From Cladobotryum mycophilum (Eukaryota; Ascomycota; Sordariomycetes; Hypocreales; Hypocreaceae): 64,000 nt of DNA. The translations under genes and the position numbers were made by a program. The stretch lies in contig JAVFKD010000015.1 in the NCBI GenBank assembly GCA_036429605.1, positions 581,421 to 645,420 on the forward strand, read 5' to 3'. The number at the start of each line of letters is the position of its first letter. Within the stretch, counting starts at the first letter, position 1. Shown in pieces: positions 36,001 through 46,460 of this stretch. The notes below the pieces were generated by a model. The model saw only the letters and a list, made by a program, of their open reading frames with translations, was not told the origin of the DNA and ran no database searches.

Positions 36001-37126
36001 CTTGTGTGGCAATTTCTCGTTTCAGATACCAATGATAGTTTCCCATGGTCCAGAGCTGTATTGTGTCGCTGAGTATGACGGCCAACACTGTAGAGTCAGT
36101 GTTCCACTCAAGTCGAATCTTGGTTTGATCGGTAGCAAACGCTCCATCCGGTGAGCGCAGCGTAAATTGACCATGGCGAAGACCGTTTCGCTCAAAGAAC
36201 ACTACGTCGATCCGGTCAAAATGGCGTTGAATGCCGGCAATGAGATTTCCCGACGGTCTCCAACTCAATGCACCCTCCAACCCATCAACAGGCTCGCTGG
36301 CGCTGTCAAGTTCACCTTCGCGGGAGTAGACCCGAATGACACGGCGGGTACCTTGCTGAACTGAGTTGATGGCGACAAAGGCACCATCTCCGCGCCAACT
36401 AATAGTGGTTGCGCCGTCTTCGTTCGGACTCGGGAGGCCTTGATCGACCCTTTCGGGTATTGTAGGATCTCTAAGAGCCTTTGCGCCGCGACCCTGGAAC
36501 TGCGTCTCCTTCTTCCCCCAGCCGACAGATACGTGCTTGGAAGCCTCAAGGTCCTCAGCAGTCATGGCGGTTTCGGCGACGGGATCAAAGGTGCCTCCCA
36601 TGAATATGACGGTATTTTCTTTGGTGACAACCGTCAGGAGTTCCTCATCGGGCGACCATCTCGCAGCGGCAATGCCAGCGTCGATGGAGCCCATGATCTC
36701 GATGTGGACGGCATTTTCAGAAAATTCGGTCTCCTGGACGGTGATGATGTCGCCACCCTCGAGAACAAGACATGTCGTCGCGCTGCCGCTCAAGTACTGG
36801 ATATTAACAACCCTGTCGACCAGTAAATCCGGATTCGGACTCGGAGCTTGCCAGCTCGCGACTATGGTTTGTGATCTATCGAATCCTCATTAGTCAAGCT
36901 TGGGAGAGCTCTGGGAGCAGCAGGCGCAAAATGCCCCGCCCCCGCTTTGGAGATTCCCAACGCACATTGATTTAATATCCTCGCGGACCCTGAGAAGCTG
37001 GATGGTTGAATTTTCAGCGGTTGGCCCTATTGTGCACAAAATCTCATCCTTGACGGGGTCCCAGCAGGCAGACGTGATGTCCGGATTCCTCCATCGGTTA
37101 AAACGGGCGTTGCGAAGATTGCGCAT
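33020..37126 (-). CDS. elp1: Elongator complex subunit ELP1 (IKI3)
   Basis: Elp1 is the scaffold of Elongator, which modifies wobble uridines of tRNAs (cm5U). Four exons (37126-36966, 36875-35143, 35092-34750 and 34700-33020) and three introns of 90, 50 and 49 nt join in frame to give 1305 aa, the normal length. The N terminus MRNLRNARFNRW is typical of the family. Two WD40-like propellers follow (ARWSPDEELLTVVT, ISWRGDGAFVAINS, RLEWNTDSTVLAVI). The C-terminal half is TPR-like (YEAGLAYE-type helices) and includes YRYDQPRLRALTEIYAGYL. Near the C terminus lies the conserved basic patch KKRARGRKGTVYEEEYLVNS, implicated in tRNA binding in yeast. The gene converges on bud6 and is divergent from the DUF3984 gene, with 1.1 kb between the starts. 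Confidence 0.96.
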
Positions 37127-38232
37127 GGTGGATTGATGATGGTCGAATTCCGGTTGGAGTTGAACGGTTCGAGGGTTGGGGGAAATGCGTGTGAGGGGTG
37201 TGACGTCTGAGATGAGATCAGAAGCAGCAGCAAACCCAAGGTTGTTGATTCCCCTCTTCCCCCTTTTACTTTCTCTACGATACCAGCAGAGAAGCGACGT
37301 ATACTTTCAGTTGTAAGAGGAAGAACTTGTGTGATTTTATGGAAGAAGAGTCTTCATGCAGCATCGAGTGGGATCCGAGTGGACTGATTCTTGCATACTG
37401 AAAAGCGCGGCGCAAGATGATTGATTGATTGATTTGATCCAAAATTTTGTGCAAGATCGGCACTAAGAGGGCCCATCGATGGAGGAGGTACCAGGGCACA
37501 TACATTCAAAACTGCTAACCTAGAGCCCGACTGCTGTAGACAATAATAAGCAGCCCTGGAGCCCTAGGCCGGCCACTATAAATTCCCTGTAGCCCGCCAG
37601 TGCAACAGTGCATCATGTGTTGTCCATGTTTTTTCTTAAAGAGCTCTTTTTCATTGATTGGATTGGTCTCAATCTATTTTTAATATGGAAAGAAAACTTC
37701 CGATTACTCACAGAAAATGGAAAATTCTCCACTTGGGCCAAAATGTCCTACCATGCTTTGCATGATTCAGGCCTCCCTTGATTTGCCGCAGACGCGGATG
37801 CATCATGCGATTGCCTCGATAGGCCCGGCTGTCCACAAGTATGTAGGTGAGGGGGACTGCTGAGGGGATGGCTGAATGGATACCTGTAGTGAGTTGCATC
37901 GCTACGCTTTTAGGCGGTTGGCCATCGGCTGTAGCGAATGGCAGGCCTCGGCTGAAATTCTTTACCTCATACATTCTATGCAATCCCTGGAACCAGCTCC
38001 GGTTCCTCCCTTCAAACCACCCGACACTCGTCTTGGCCGCCTTTCTCATCCTCACCCTTTTGGAAATACAAATACCCTGAGATTTGCTTCTTGCAACGAC
38101 CCCCCTCTTCCTTCTCTTGGCGATTGATTTTCTGCAGAGTGCTTCTTTTTCTTTTCTTTTGCATGACTCCACGAAGGGTGTTTCAAACGGCTTGTTGATT
38201 CACATCTGGAACCACTAACCAATCATTCCGTC
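37127..38232. other. Divergent promoter region elp1 / DUF3984 gene
   Basis: About 1.1 kb between two start codons facing outward. Small frames of fewer than 160 codons overlap on both strands without family resemblance. Promoters of both genes are expected here. Confidence 0.45.
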
Positions 38233-39321
38233 ATGGACGTCTCTTACAACCCCCATGCTGAACGCGCTCGTCGCAAGAACAGATCATCCACCAACATCAA
38301 CCATCTGACTCTTGCCCCCTTGACAGCGAAGCTTCCTATCAACGATGACGAAATCCTCGACGACTCTCTGGTTCGCCCGAGCACCTCTTACTTGCAGGGC
38401 AAATCAGCTCCAACCACGCCTCGTCTTCTCACCAGCACCGCCAGAAACCCTCGCTCCCGATCGAGGTCGCACAACCGCACTCCCTCTGCCCCGGGGATCA
38501 CAATTGCTAAGAGCAAGTCTTCCTCCCATCTTCCGGGCGGTCAGCATGCGAGACGGGCCGCGTCCGGCACCACTACCCCGCGACGAAGGCACGAGGACAT
38601 AAAGACCGACGGAGATTGGCTCCTGAGGACCGGCGCGTTAATGACACTGGAGGCGAGGGAATACAAGGGCCAGAACTGGCTAGTCTCTCGACAGAGCTCT
38701 ACCAGCCTCACTGGCATGCGCACAGCCGAGGAGGAGGCCTTTGAGCGCGAGCTTGCGCGCGAAAGGGAAATTGCAAGTCGTCGCGCAAGCAGACGAGGAA
38801 GCATGGTGGATGACGACATGTCCATCATCGGCAGCAGCAGGGTCCACAGCCGGTTCCAGAGCCGATCCCATAGCATTGTTGAAAGCCAGAGCCAGGTACT
38901 GACCCCGATGAACCGACTGGGAGACGATTATTTCCCCCTCCAGGAGGCCATTGCGGAGCCAGACTTTGTGGATCTTGACGAGAAGCTGGAGGAGCTAGAG
39001 CGTGACACTGTAGAGGATGACGAGGCAGACGTCAGGCGACTGATGAGGCGTAACAGTCAGGGCAAGGGATCGTGGATCACCAACATGATTGGATGGTCCC
39101 TCTTCTCTGTAGAGGAGCACGAGGGAGAGTCTGACGAGGACTCGGAAGACGAGTCCTTGGACGATGATGCGCAGTCACAGGAGGAGCGAAGCGCGTGGCT
39201 CAAGCGTCATTGCGAGGGGCCGATAGATCCAGAGGAGCTGATACCTCCTCCAGAAGCAAATCAAGGCGGATGGAGTGATGCAGCGTGGCTGCTGAGTGTG
39301 GCTACCAAGGTTATTTTCTAA
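38233..39321 (+). CDS. Fungal DUF3984 protein
   Basis: An intronless gene of 362 aa from an ATG in good context (CCGTCATGG). The N terminus is highly basic and Ser/Thr/Arg-rich (residues about 60-130, with RNPRSRSRSHNRTPSAPG), probably disordered and phosphorylated. The middle holds a conserved block, DGDWLLRTGALMTLEAREYKGQNWL, and a long Glu/Arg helix. A second conserved part, LGDDYFPLQEAIAEPDFVDLDEKL, leads to the C-terminal WITNMIGWSLFSVEE and an acidic patch (GESDEDSEDESLDDDAQ). This pattern is that of the fungal family DUF3984, whose function is unknown. No transmembrane segment or signal peptide is seen, so a cytosolic or nuclear location is likely. Confidence 0.85.
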   Translation: MDVSYNPHAERARRKNRSSTNINHLTLAPLTAKLPINDDEILDDSLVRPSTSYLQGKSAPTTPRLLTSTARNPRSRSRSHNRTPSAPGITIAKSKSSSHLPGGQHARRAASGTTTPRRRHEDIKTDGDWLLRTGALMTLEAREYKGQNWLVSRQSSTSLTGMRTAEEEAFERELAREREIASRRASRRGSMVDDDMSIIGSSRVHSRFQSRSHSIVESQSQVLTPMNRLGDDYFPLQEAIAEPDFVDLDEKLEELERDTVEDDEADVRRLMRRNSQGKGSWITNMIGWSLFSVEEHEGESDEDSEDESLDDDAQSQEERSAWLKRHCEGPIDPEELIPPPEANQGGWSDAAWLLSVATKVIF

Positions 39322-40561
39322 ACAGGACTTACTCGGTACACAAACACATACTATACTATACCACTATCGCCTAAGAGGTTGGTGGATTACCTACCTAGGT
39401 ATAAACAACAAGAAGAACATTTGAGTAGCGAGAGATTATGGGACCAGGGAGAGTCGAGAAGGGGGGTCTTTTACTAGGCGTTGACTGAACGTTTTTGCTC
39501 CTTTTTTTTTTCTTTTCTTTTCCTTTTTTTGCTCGAGATATTGATCACACACAAATCAAGGCAGCCACTCCTTGCTAGATGCACAAAAAATACATGTTTT
39601 TCATATGTGCGCTCCGTATGTCTGAATAGTTGCGTACTTGTACCTGTCTCCCCTGACTCGGTAGGGGGGACCAGCCGTTGTTTCCCCCACCGCCACATGA
39701 CAATAGCCCGACAGCCATGTTTTTTTCCAAGGTTCTACGTTTTAGGTTCTCTCACTCTTTTTTTTTCTCTCGCTTTTTATACACAAACTCCTCCTTCGGT
39801 TCTCGACTTTTGCTAAGATTGCCGGGCTCGTTGTTGGTCCAAGCTCATCCAGTAGTGGGCTCTAGAACGGACAAACGAGGGCGAAGTTTTGAGGCTTTGA
39901 GCAAAAGTGATTGTGATTGTGATTTAGTAATTTTCCGGCACTCTGGATGAGGGTGGGCAAGGGGGCAAGGGGGAGGTGGGGGTGGAGAGGTAACAGCAAA
40001 CAGGGATTTCAAGTCATTGTCTGTTGGTATAGGGAATAGTTCTGACAAAGACTTCCAAGGTTGAAGGGAAAAAGTGTCTGCATGTTTGTATGTGCAAAGT
40101 AGTGGAGGCTTTGTTGTTCCGGGGAGATGGACCGGTCGCACCCTGACTCGCAGGGGTGCTTGTCTTGGGACCAATGAGAATGTTGTGTTCGGGGGGAGGG
40201 TGTGCAAAGCAAAGCAAAACAAAGCAAGGCAAGCATTTTGTGTCAATCTGGCGATGAAGTCCCAAACAAAAGTCAAATCTCGGGTTGGCGGGTAAGGACG
40301 ATGCCGGAGATGAGTGTGTGTGTTGGTGTTGGTGTTGGTGTTGAATAGGAATGGGTGCGAACTAACAGACGAGGTGTATAGCATAACATAACATAGCATA
40401 GCATAGCATAACATACATAACCGTAGCAGAGCGCATTGCGGTGTAGCAGAGTAGGTAGATATAGCACATTACAGTACGGTATTATAGCATAGCCCATCGT
40501 GTGCCATGGATGAAGGATCAGCTGAATGCGGATGAAGTGTCCTCACTGCAACCATACTTGT

Positions 40562-40595
<34 letters not shown>
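40562..40595. repeat. (ATG)11 trinucleotide microsatellite
   Basis: An uninterrupted ATG/GAT repeat of about 34 nt. It would encode a run of Asp in one frame, but the surrounding frame is not a credible gene. Confidence 0.9.
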
Positions 40596-40810
40596 CCCGT
40601 GGATCAATTATTTATTGATTAGTAATAGTATAAAACGATGCTACTGCTGCACCCGACCCGACCGGATGTCGAGTGTTTTATCCTTCTGTTGGCAAAGGCA
40701 AAAGGCTCGACATCCGCCGCCCCCAAAATCAAGCTCAACGCCAAGGTCAAGGTTCAAGGTCGCGAAATGATGGGACGGGGCCTTCCTCGTCTTGTCAGGG
40801 ATTTTGATAG

Positions 40811-40870
40811 TCTAGTCTAGTCTAGTCTAGTCTAGTCTAGTCTAGTCTAATCTAGTCTAATCTAGTCTAG
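40811..40870. repeat. Pentanucleotide tandem array (TCTAG/TCTAA)12
   Basis: Twelve 5-bp units: ten TCTAG and two TCTAA, with the variants spaced two units apart. It is not a telomere-type repeat. Confidence 0.92.
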
Positions 40871-42951
40871 TACAAGTAGTTGATGTATCGGGTGTCTGCC
40901 ATCCGCCTAGTACCTTGGTACTGTGTTTTGTATTGTCAAGTCAGGTACCTAGAGGTACAAACCATTCTTATTCGCCATATCCTCCCTCTCCAAGCTTCCA
41001 GTCGTACAGGAGTAGGCATCCGCTATATCCTGCGCAGCCTGCCTGCCCTGTAATGCCCTGTCATGCCCTGTCAAGTAGTTTCGAGTTTCAGCCCCCAAAT
41101 CCGGCAATTCAGAGGTACGTACATATATTAGTACTTGTAATGCGTGTTCGAGACCGCGCGACACTTTAGCCTCGGCGACGACGACACAATGGGATTGGAT
41201 GTCTGTATGTGTATGTATGTACTTGTCATATTCGTGGAGAATGAGATGCATGCATGAATGAATGAATGAGCAGGAAAGAGGGCTTTCCCTTCCCTACATG
41301 CAGTGAAACAGCCCCGGCAGTTGGAATTGATTAATCAATTAATTAACTAAGCCTTTTCCAAAGTATTCTCCCCCATTGTAATTCATCTCCAATGCTACAA
41401 CCTGGTTGGTTCTCTCTTCGCATGTATTTTCTTTTTCTTTCTTTATTTTCTTTCTTTATTTTTTATTTTTATTTTTTATTTTTATTTTTTTTATGTTAGT
41501 TTATTTTATTTCCTTTTCATTTGCCAAGACCCGGAACCGTGAAAATAACATTTATGGCGTTGCCGAGACAAGATCTTCAATGCCAATGGAGTCTTGTCGA
41601 CTGACTAGCCATTTTCTTCCTTCTTCTTCTTCTTCTTTTCTTCTTTATCCACTTTGTCTTATAATTGCTTTTCTCTCTTTCTCGTGTGATGGAAAAGACG
41701 AAAGACATGTTGCCATCGCCCCCTGGTTGGAGTTTTATTTTATTTTTATTTTTATTCAAAAAGCACGAGCCTATAGGTGGAAGAACCATCAATACTGAGT
41801 GGCTTCTCTCACCCCCCCCCCCCCCCAAAAAAAACCCCCATGATAATAAAAATGATAATAAAAATACAAAGTAATAATTTAGAAAAACAAGGCGTAGCAA
41901 GAAACTAAACAGAGCCTTGAAATCTCGTCTCCATTCGGTATCATGACTCTCCTAGGGGGTGACCATCTCCTCCCCTCTCCCAATGTCACCTCGAGTAGGG
42001 CTGGGCTGGGCTTGACTAGGGGGCCAGAGGAGAGACAGAAAACTACAGCTGAATCCTACGCCAGGCCAGATTCTCCTGTCAATGTCACCGCACTCAAACA
42101 CAAGGGGGTCGCCGTGGCTTGTCTTGACTTGTCTAGACACGCTCTTCACAGACAACCAAGGTCTCATATCGTGATTTTGAGTTTTTGTTTCCTTTCTTTT
42201 TCTTTCCCTTGCCTTTCTTTTTCTTCTTCTACAATGTTTGTTTGTTTTTAATTTAAAATTAGAGTCTGGGGCTGAGACCTTGTCTCTTGAGGTGATTCAA
42301 ATACATGCTTGACAGGGGGCACACACTCTCTCTCTCACGGGCCTCCCCTTTGGGAAAGTAAAAACAGAAAAAGAAAGAATAGGAAAAAGCAGGGCAGGGC
42401 AAAGCTGAAGCTACTACTACTACGTCCCAAGGGGAAAAATAAAACCCCCCAAAAGATCAATGCTCCTTAGGCACACGCCCTAGTCCGACTTGGTTGGTTT
42501 TTGACAAGTGGGAAGCCAGCTGTCGATCCTTTTCGGGGCTTGTCTCTCGATCGCCCGCACCGGGGGTGGAGGGCGAGAGAAGCGAGAGAGAGAGCGAAAG
42601 AAGAAGAGGGCCTTTATGCGGCGGCGGCACTGAGACCAGCATGTATGTACATGTATGTTGTGTGTGTGTGTGTCAGTGTATGTAAAGAGGAGACTGGCCC
42701 CCCTCCCCCATGATCGTCAGTCAACTGCATCTACTGCATTATGCACACAAACGACTCGCACGCCTCTCCTTTATTCTAGCCTGTCCCTTCGCCTCGTTTT
42801 CTTCAGATTACTTCTCTCCTCTCTCTGTTGCTTCTTCTTCTTCTTCTTGTCTCCTCTCTTTTATCATACACTCATTTCATTCTCTCCTCCCCCCCATCAA
42901 CACGCTTTTTTTTTTTTTTTTTTTGGGGGGCTCCAATGGCCTTTGGCGAAG

Positions 42952-43086
42952 ATGGTACTCGAATCTAAAGGGCGGCGACATTCCATCACCACCACTACAA
43001 CTAATAACACGAGCAATACATCTCAACGACACCATCACCACCACCACCATCTTCAGCAGCGCAACCGCCGCACCGGCGCGTCGTGA
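42952..43086 (+). promoter_or_regulatory. Upstream ORF (44 codons) of the 6-7 TM protein gene
   Basis: The ATG at 42952 (GCGAAGATGG, A at -3) opens a 44-codon frame with Thr-rich and His-rich runs (seven consecutive His) that stops with TGA at 43084-43086. Only two bases separate this stop from the main ATG at 43089. Such an arrangement could restrain translation or allow reinitiation. Whether it is in the mRNA depends on the transcription start, which I cannot see. Confidence 0.4.
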
Positions 43087-43088
43087 AA

Positions 43089-44075
43089 ATGATCACGGCT
43101 GAAGGTGGTCATGTCTCATCCTCCTCCCCACACGGCCACGGCCAGCACGACAAGCAGCAAATCATCATCTACATCTTCATCAGCATAGCCCTGTACAACG
43201 TCCTCGAGCTCGGCATCCACATATCCACCACTTTCAAGCGCTTCCGCGGGCTCTACTGCTGGAGCTTCCTCTTGGCCACCTGCGGCATCGTGCTCAACGC
43301 CGTCGGCTTCCTGCTCAGGAGCCTGAGGGACCGCTATGACCTGTCGCCCTACCTCTACTGCGCCATCATCCTGGCCGGCTGGTTCCCCATGGTCACCGGC
43401 CAGAGCCTGGTTCTCTACTCCCGCCTGCACATCGTCCTGCACTCGGAAAAGCTGCTGCGCTTCGTCCTCATCATGATCATCGCCAACACCATCTGGCTCG
43501 GCGTGCCCCTCACCACCCTCCTGTTCCTCGAAAACTCGCCCCACCCGGTGCCCTACCTCATCCCCTACGCCGTCTTCGAAAAGATCCAATTGACCGTCGT
43601 CTTCGTCCAGGAGGCCGTCATCTCCGTCCTCTACGTCACCGAGACCTTCCGCATCCTCCGTAGCCAGCGGGGTCTCACCACGGGCGGCTCCCGTCGCATC
43701 ATGAGCCACCTCATCCTCGTCAACCTGGTCGTCATCGTCCTCGACATCAGCATCCTGTGCCTCGAGTTCGCCCACCACTACGACGTGCAGACCGCCTGGA
43801 AGCCCCTTGTCTACAGCATCAAGCTCAAGATGGAGTTTAGCGTGCTGAACCGCCTGGTCGAGCTGTCGCAGCAGGTGAGGAGGAGCAGGGGTCTTGCTCT
43901 CATCGATACGCCGCAGGTGGACGCCACGGGCCTGCCGGTGGGTGCGTTGGATGACAGCCCCTCGGGGAGCAGGAGTGTGAATGACGGGTTTTATACGAGA
44001 GCGCAGTCGAGAGCCGGACATGGCAGCAAACCCAGTCAGCCAGAGGTTGCTGTGACGGGTGTAGAAGCGTGCTGA
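43089..44075 (+). CDS. Fungal 6-7 TM integral membrane protein (DUF7703-like)
   Basis: An intronless gene of 328 aa from the ATG at 43089 (GTGAAAATGA, A at -3). After a His/Ser-rich N terminus there are six or seven strongly hydrophobic segments: IIIYIFISIALYNVLELGIH, YCWSFLLATCGIVLNAVGFLL, YCAIILAGWFPMVTGQSLVLY, LIMIIANTIWLGVPLTTLLF, VVFVQEAVISVLYV and LILVNLVVIVLDISILCLEF. A conserved ending, YSIKLKMEFSVLNRLVEL, precedes a disordered cytosolic tail. This layout fits the fungal DUF7703 membrane-protein family, which has no established function. A receptor-like role is only a guess from topology. The coding sequence is GC-rich, so the antisense strand is also open. Confidence 0.85.
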   Translation: MITAEGGHVSSSSPHGHGQHDKQQIIIYIFISIALYNVLELGIHISTTFKRFRGLYCWSFLLATCGIVLNAVGFLLRSLRDRYDLSPYLYCAIILAGWFPMVTGQSLVLYSRLHIVLHSEKLLRFVLIMIIANTIWLGVPLTTLLFLENSPHPVPYLIPYAVFEKIQLTVVFVQEAVISVLYVTETFRILRSQRGLTTGGSRRIMSHLILVNLVVIVLDISILCLEFAHHYDVQTAWKPLVYSIKLKMEFSVLNRLVELSQQVRRSRGLALIDTPQVDATGLPVGALDDSPSGSRSVNDGFYTRAQSRAGHGSKPSQPEVAVTGVEAC

Positions 44076-45272
44076 ACGATTATACAGCACGTTTTGACTC
44101 TATACATATATATATCAAACTGAATTAGTACATTGAAGACGGAGGGAGGGAATATTTCATGGGGCAAGTTCCCTTGTCATATTAATCGCAGAATTGGGCA
44201 AAGGGCAGAGGCGTATCGGAATCATGGCTAAGGCGCAGCTGGGAGTTGGTCAACGGGCGTTGGGTTATGGTCAGGTCACGGTCACAGGATATCCCCATTG
44301 CTTTTTTATATCAGTCATCAAACTCATAAACGAGTCAGACACTCAGTATTATTAGCCAAAACATATTTGATACCTATTTGTTACTTTTTGTATTATATCG
44401 CATAAAGCACCATATATCATAGTGCCATGGGCTACCAAGCTCTGCATCATTCATCTACCATCTATGTATTATATCGAACCACCACTGGTTCCTGTACTCA
44501 TTCCAACATTCACTTACATGAATCTTCTTCCCCAAGACATCCCAGTGAAAATACCCTCCCGTCCCGTGCCGTCTTTCAAGCCTCCTCCTAGTGCCGCGGC
44601 TTGCGTCATCTCGTGTTCTCAAGCCTCTTCGGGAATGGGTTGCTTTCTGCCTTTAGCCCTCATAAATTAGGGGGAGCTGACGACAACTGCTTGAGTGTTC
44701 ATCCTGTTGAAATCCTGTGGGCCTGAACTAACGTTTCTAGTCTCGCTTTCGTCGGATGGAGGCCCTCTCTTTAAAAGGATCAAATGCCCCTGATGATTTG
44801 TTCTTTTAGATGTGATGTTGTTGCTGTTTTGTTGCTTGCTTGAACTGTGGTGGGAGTGTTCCTGTGATGAATGATGATAGATTCTTCAAAGTTTGACAAG
44901 ATCTCGTCGAAACCTTCGGAAAATGTATCGAACTTGGCCCAACGGAGTCAATACCACCAAAACGATTCCTATTACTGAGGATGAATATCATGACCTTCCT
45001 TCCCCTTATGAAGCTCCCATAGCCACCAATCCATCACATCCCAGCCCATCCATCTCATCGTCCACAAAACAGCATCCAACACCACAAGACGAAAACGAAC
45101 ATGAATCCAAGGAAGTAATGTAATGTGATGCTCTAGAAATGGTTCTTGGTATTGCAAGTCTACAAAGTCTACAAAGTCTACAAGTTCTATAAAGTTCGCT
45201 CAAACACTGAAATCGAAAGAGAAAGAAGAAGAAGAAAAAACAAAGATTAACAACTCCATTCTACTCCCCATT
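44076..45272. other. Intergenic spacer, no supported gene
   Basis: About 1.2 kb between the TM protein gene and the converging Gag-like gene. It holds AT-rich 3' flanks and one short plus-strand frame at 44893-45123 without family resemblance. An ACAAAGTCT unit occurs three times in tandem near 45160-45181. I looked for LTR-like direct repeats matching DNA upstream of the Gag-like gene and saw none. Confidence 0.4.
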
Positions 45273-46460
45273 TCATATCCCGTTCCTCCTCCGTATCCTC
45301 ATAATCTTCCTCTCCAGCTCCGCATCCATCTCAATGGCGTCCACCACCTTCAAGAACCGCCCGTTGTTCAGTGGCCGCCCTGGAGGCTTCTTCTCCACAA
45401 ACACGTACCAGCACTCGTCCAGCGAGTGGTTCCTCATCCCGCAGGCTCGGCACCCGTAGCACGCCTTCTTGGACGGCGGCTCCGGCAGGAATCCTTTTTC
45501 CTCATCCTCATCCTCCGCCTCCTCTTTGCGCTTGCGGAGCCTGTACCCGTGCTTGAGCAGCTCGTCGTGGACCGACTCGAACGACCATCTCGCCAAGGTT
45601 TCCTCTTGGTCTGCGCGGTTCTCGAGCTTGATCAGGCAAGGCACCTCGACCTCCTGGTCGGGATCAAGCTGGTTTCCCCTCTCGCCGCCGCGGCACCTAT
45701 CCCTCGCCTTGTGCGCCTCCCTGTACGCAATGGCCCTTTCCGCCTCTTTCCTCCACTGCATCGCCGCAGCGTCCAGCTCATCGGCGCCTATCAGGAACAT
45801 GGCAGACAGCAGCGCGTCGTACGGCTCCATGACCATGGCCATGTCTCTCAGCCAGAAGCCCGAGTGCGCCTCGGGTAGGTTGTACTTGTAGCACTGCGAT
45901 ACGACGGCGAGCCACTCGTCGGCCCAGCGATGGAGGCTTATGGGCGGGAACTGGCGCATGACCCTTTGGTAGTCCTCCCTCGCGATGCCGAGCAGCTCCG
46001 TGTTGGAAGGGGCGGTGTACCTCTCCAGGGACTTCATCCAATCCCGCAGAGGAGATTTGGGCCTCAGCAACCGCCTCTTCTCCCTGCTCACGGAGCGCCA
46101 GATGAGCTTCCTCGCCTTCTTGAAGCAGCAGTCCTGCAGGTGATAGAGATCCTTGTCCACCTTGTACTTTTCCCCCAGACGGCTCAAGGCCCTCAATTGC
46201 TTGGGCGTTAGGTCCGCAAGGCCCGCGGCTGTTGGCTCGATGTCCTTGAATGACGGTGGCCTGGGGCAGGCGAGACGCTTGGGGGGCTTATCGGCCAGGA
46301 GATGTTCCCTCACGTCCCTTGCCACGAGAAACAGCGTCTGGTTCCGCCAGGCGTCCCAGTCTCTGGGGCCGTACAAGATGCGCATCTCTGGACGCGGCGG
46401 CTCCATCTCGTGATGATCGTCATATGGAGAGGTGCCAAAGAACTCCACCACCTTGCCCAT
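45273..46460 (-). CDS. Stand-alone Copia-Gag-like zinc-knuckle protein, candidate domesticated gene
   Basis: An intact frame of 395 aa from the first ATG at 46460 (MGKVVEFFGTSPYDD). The central region has the helical layout and spaced Trp/Tyr residues of Ty1/Copia Gag proteins: WDAWRNQTLFLVARDV, LYHLQDCCFKKARKLIW, EDYQRVMRQFPPISLHRWADEWL, then a NLPEAHSGFWLRDM segment. A retroviral-type zinc knuckle CX2CX4HX4C occupies residues 337-350 (CRACGMRNHSLDEC), after a Glu-rich KRKEEAEDEDEEKG linker. No protease, integrase or reverse transcriptase frame lies on either side and no LTRs are visible. The frame is GC-rich and uninterrupted, unlike a decayed element. It may bind RNA or single-stranded DNA. 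The family assignment rests on motif pattern only. Confidence 0.7.
   Translation of the reverse strand: MGKVVEFFGTSPYDDHHEMEPPRPEMRILYGPRDWDAWRNQTLFLVARDVREHLLADKPPKRLACPRPPSFKDIEPTAAGLADLTPKQLRALSRLGEKYKVDKDLYHLQDCCFKKARKLIWRSVSREKRRLLRPKSPLRDWMKSLERYTAPSNTELLGIAREDYQRVMRQFPPISLHRWADEWLAVVSQCYKYNLPEAHSGFWLRDMAMVMEPYDALLSAMFLIGADELDAAAMQWRKEAERAIAYREAHKARDRCRGGERGNQLDPDQEVEVPCLIKLENRADQEETLARWSFESVHDELLKHGYRLRKRKEEAEDEDEEKGFLPEPPSKKACYGCRACGMRNHSLDECWYVFVEKKPPGRPLNNGRFLKVVDAIEMDAELERKIMRIRRRNGI

Larger units (their letters stand above)
39322..42951. other. 3.6-kb intergenic region dense in simple repeats
   Basis: No supported gene. The region is dominated by homopolymers and microsatellites: T-runs at 39505-39530 and 39763-39770, ATG x11 at 40562-40595, a TCTAG array at 40811-40870, TTTAT repeats at 41445-41495, a C-run then A-run at 41811-41833, and T-runs near 42908. 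It probably contains the long promoter/leader of the downstream membrane-protein gene, since CT-rich DNA increases toward 42.8 kb. Confidence 0.45.

Noticed and set aside
40562..40870. A CRISPR-like or telomeric repeat array
   Set aside because: The repeats are simple tri- and pentanucleotide microsatellites without spacers, and the unit is not TTAGGG.
43116..44090. A 324-codon antisense open frame across the 6-7 TM gene
   Set aside because: It is the mirror of a GC-rich coding sequence with strong third-position bias. Its product is a low-complexity Asp/Glu/Val/Gly-rich string with no family, whereas the plus strand encodes clear membrane helices.
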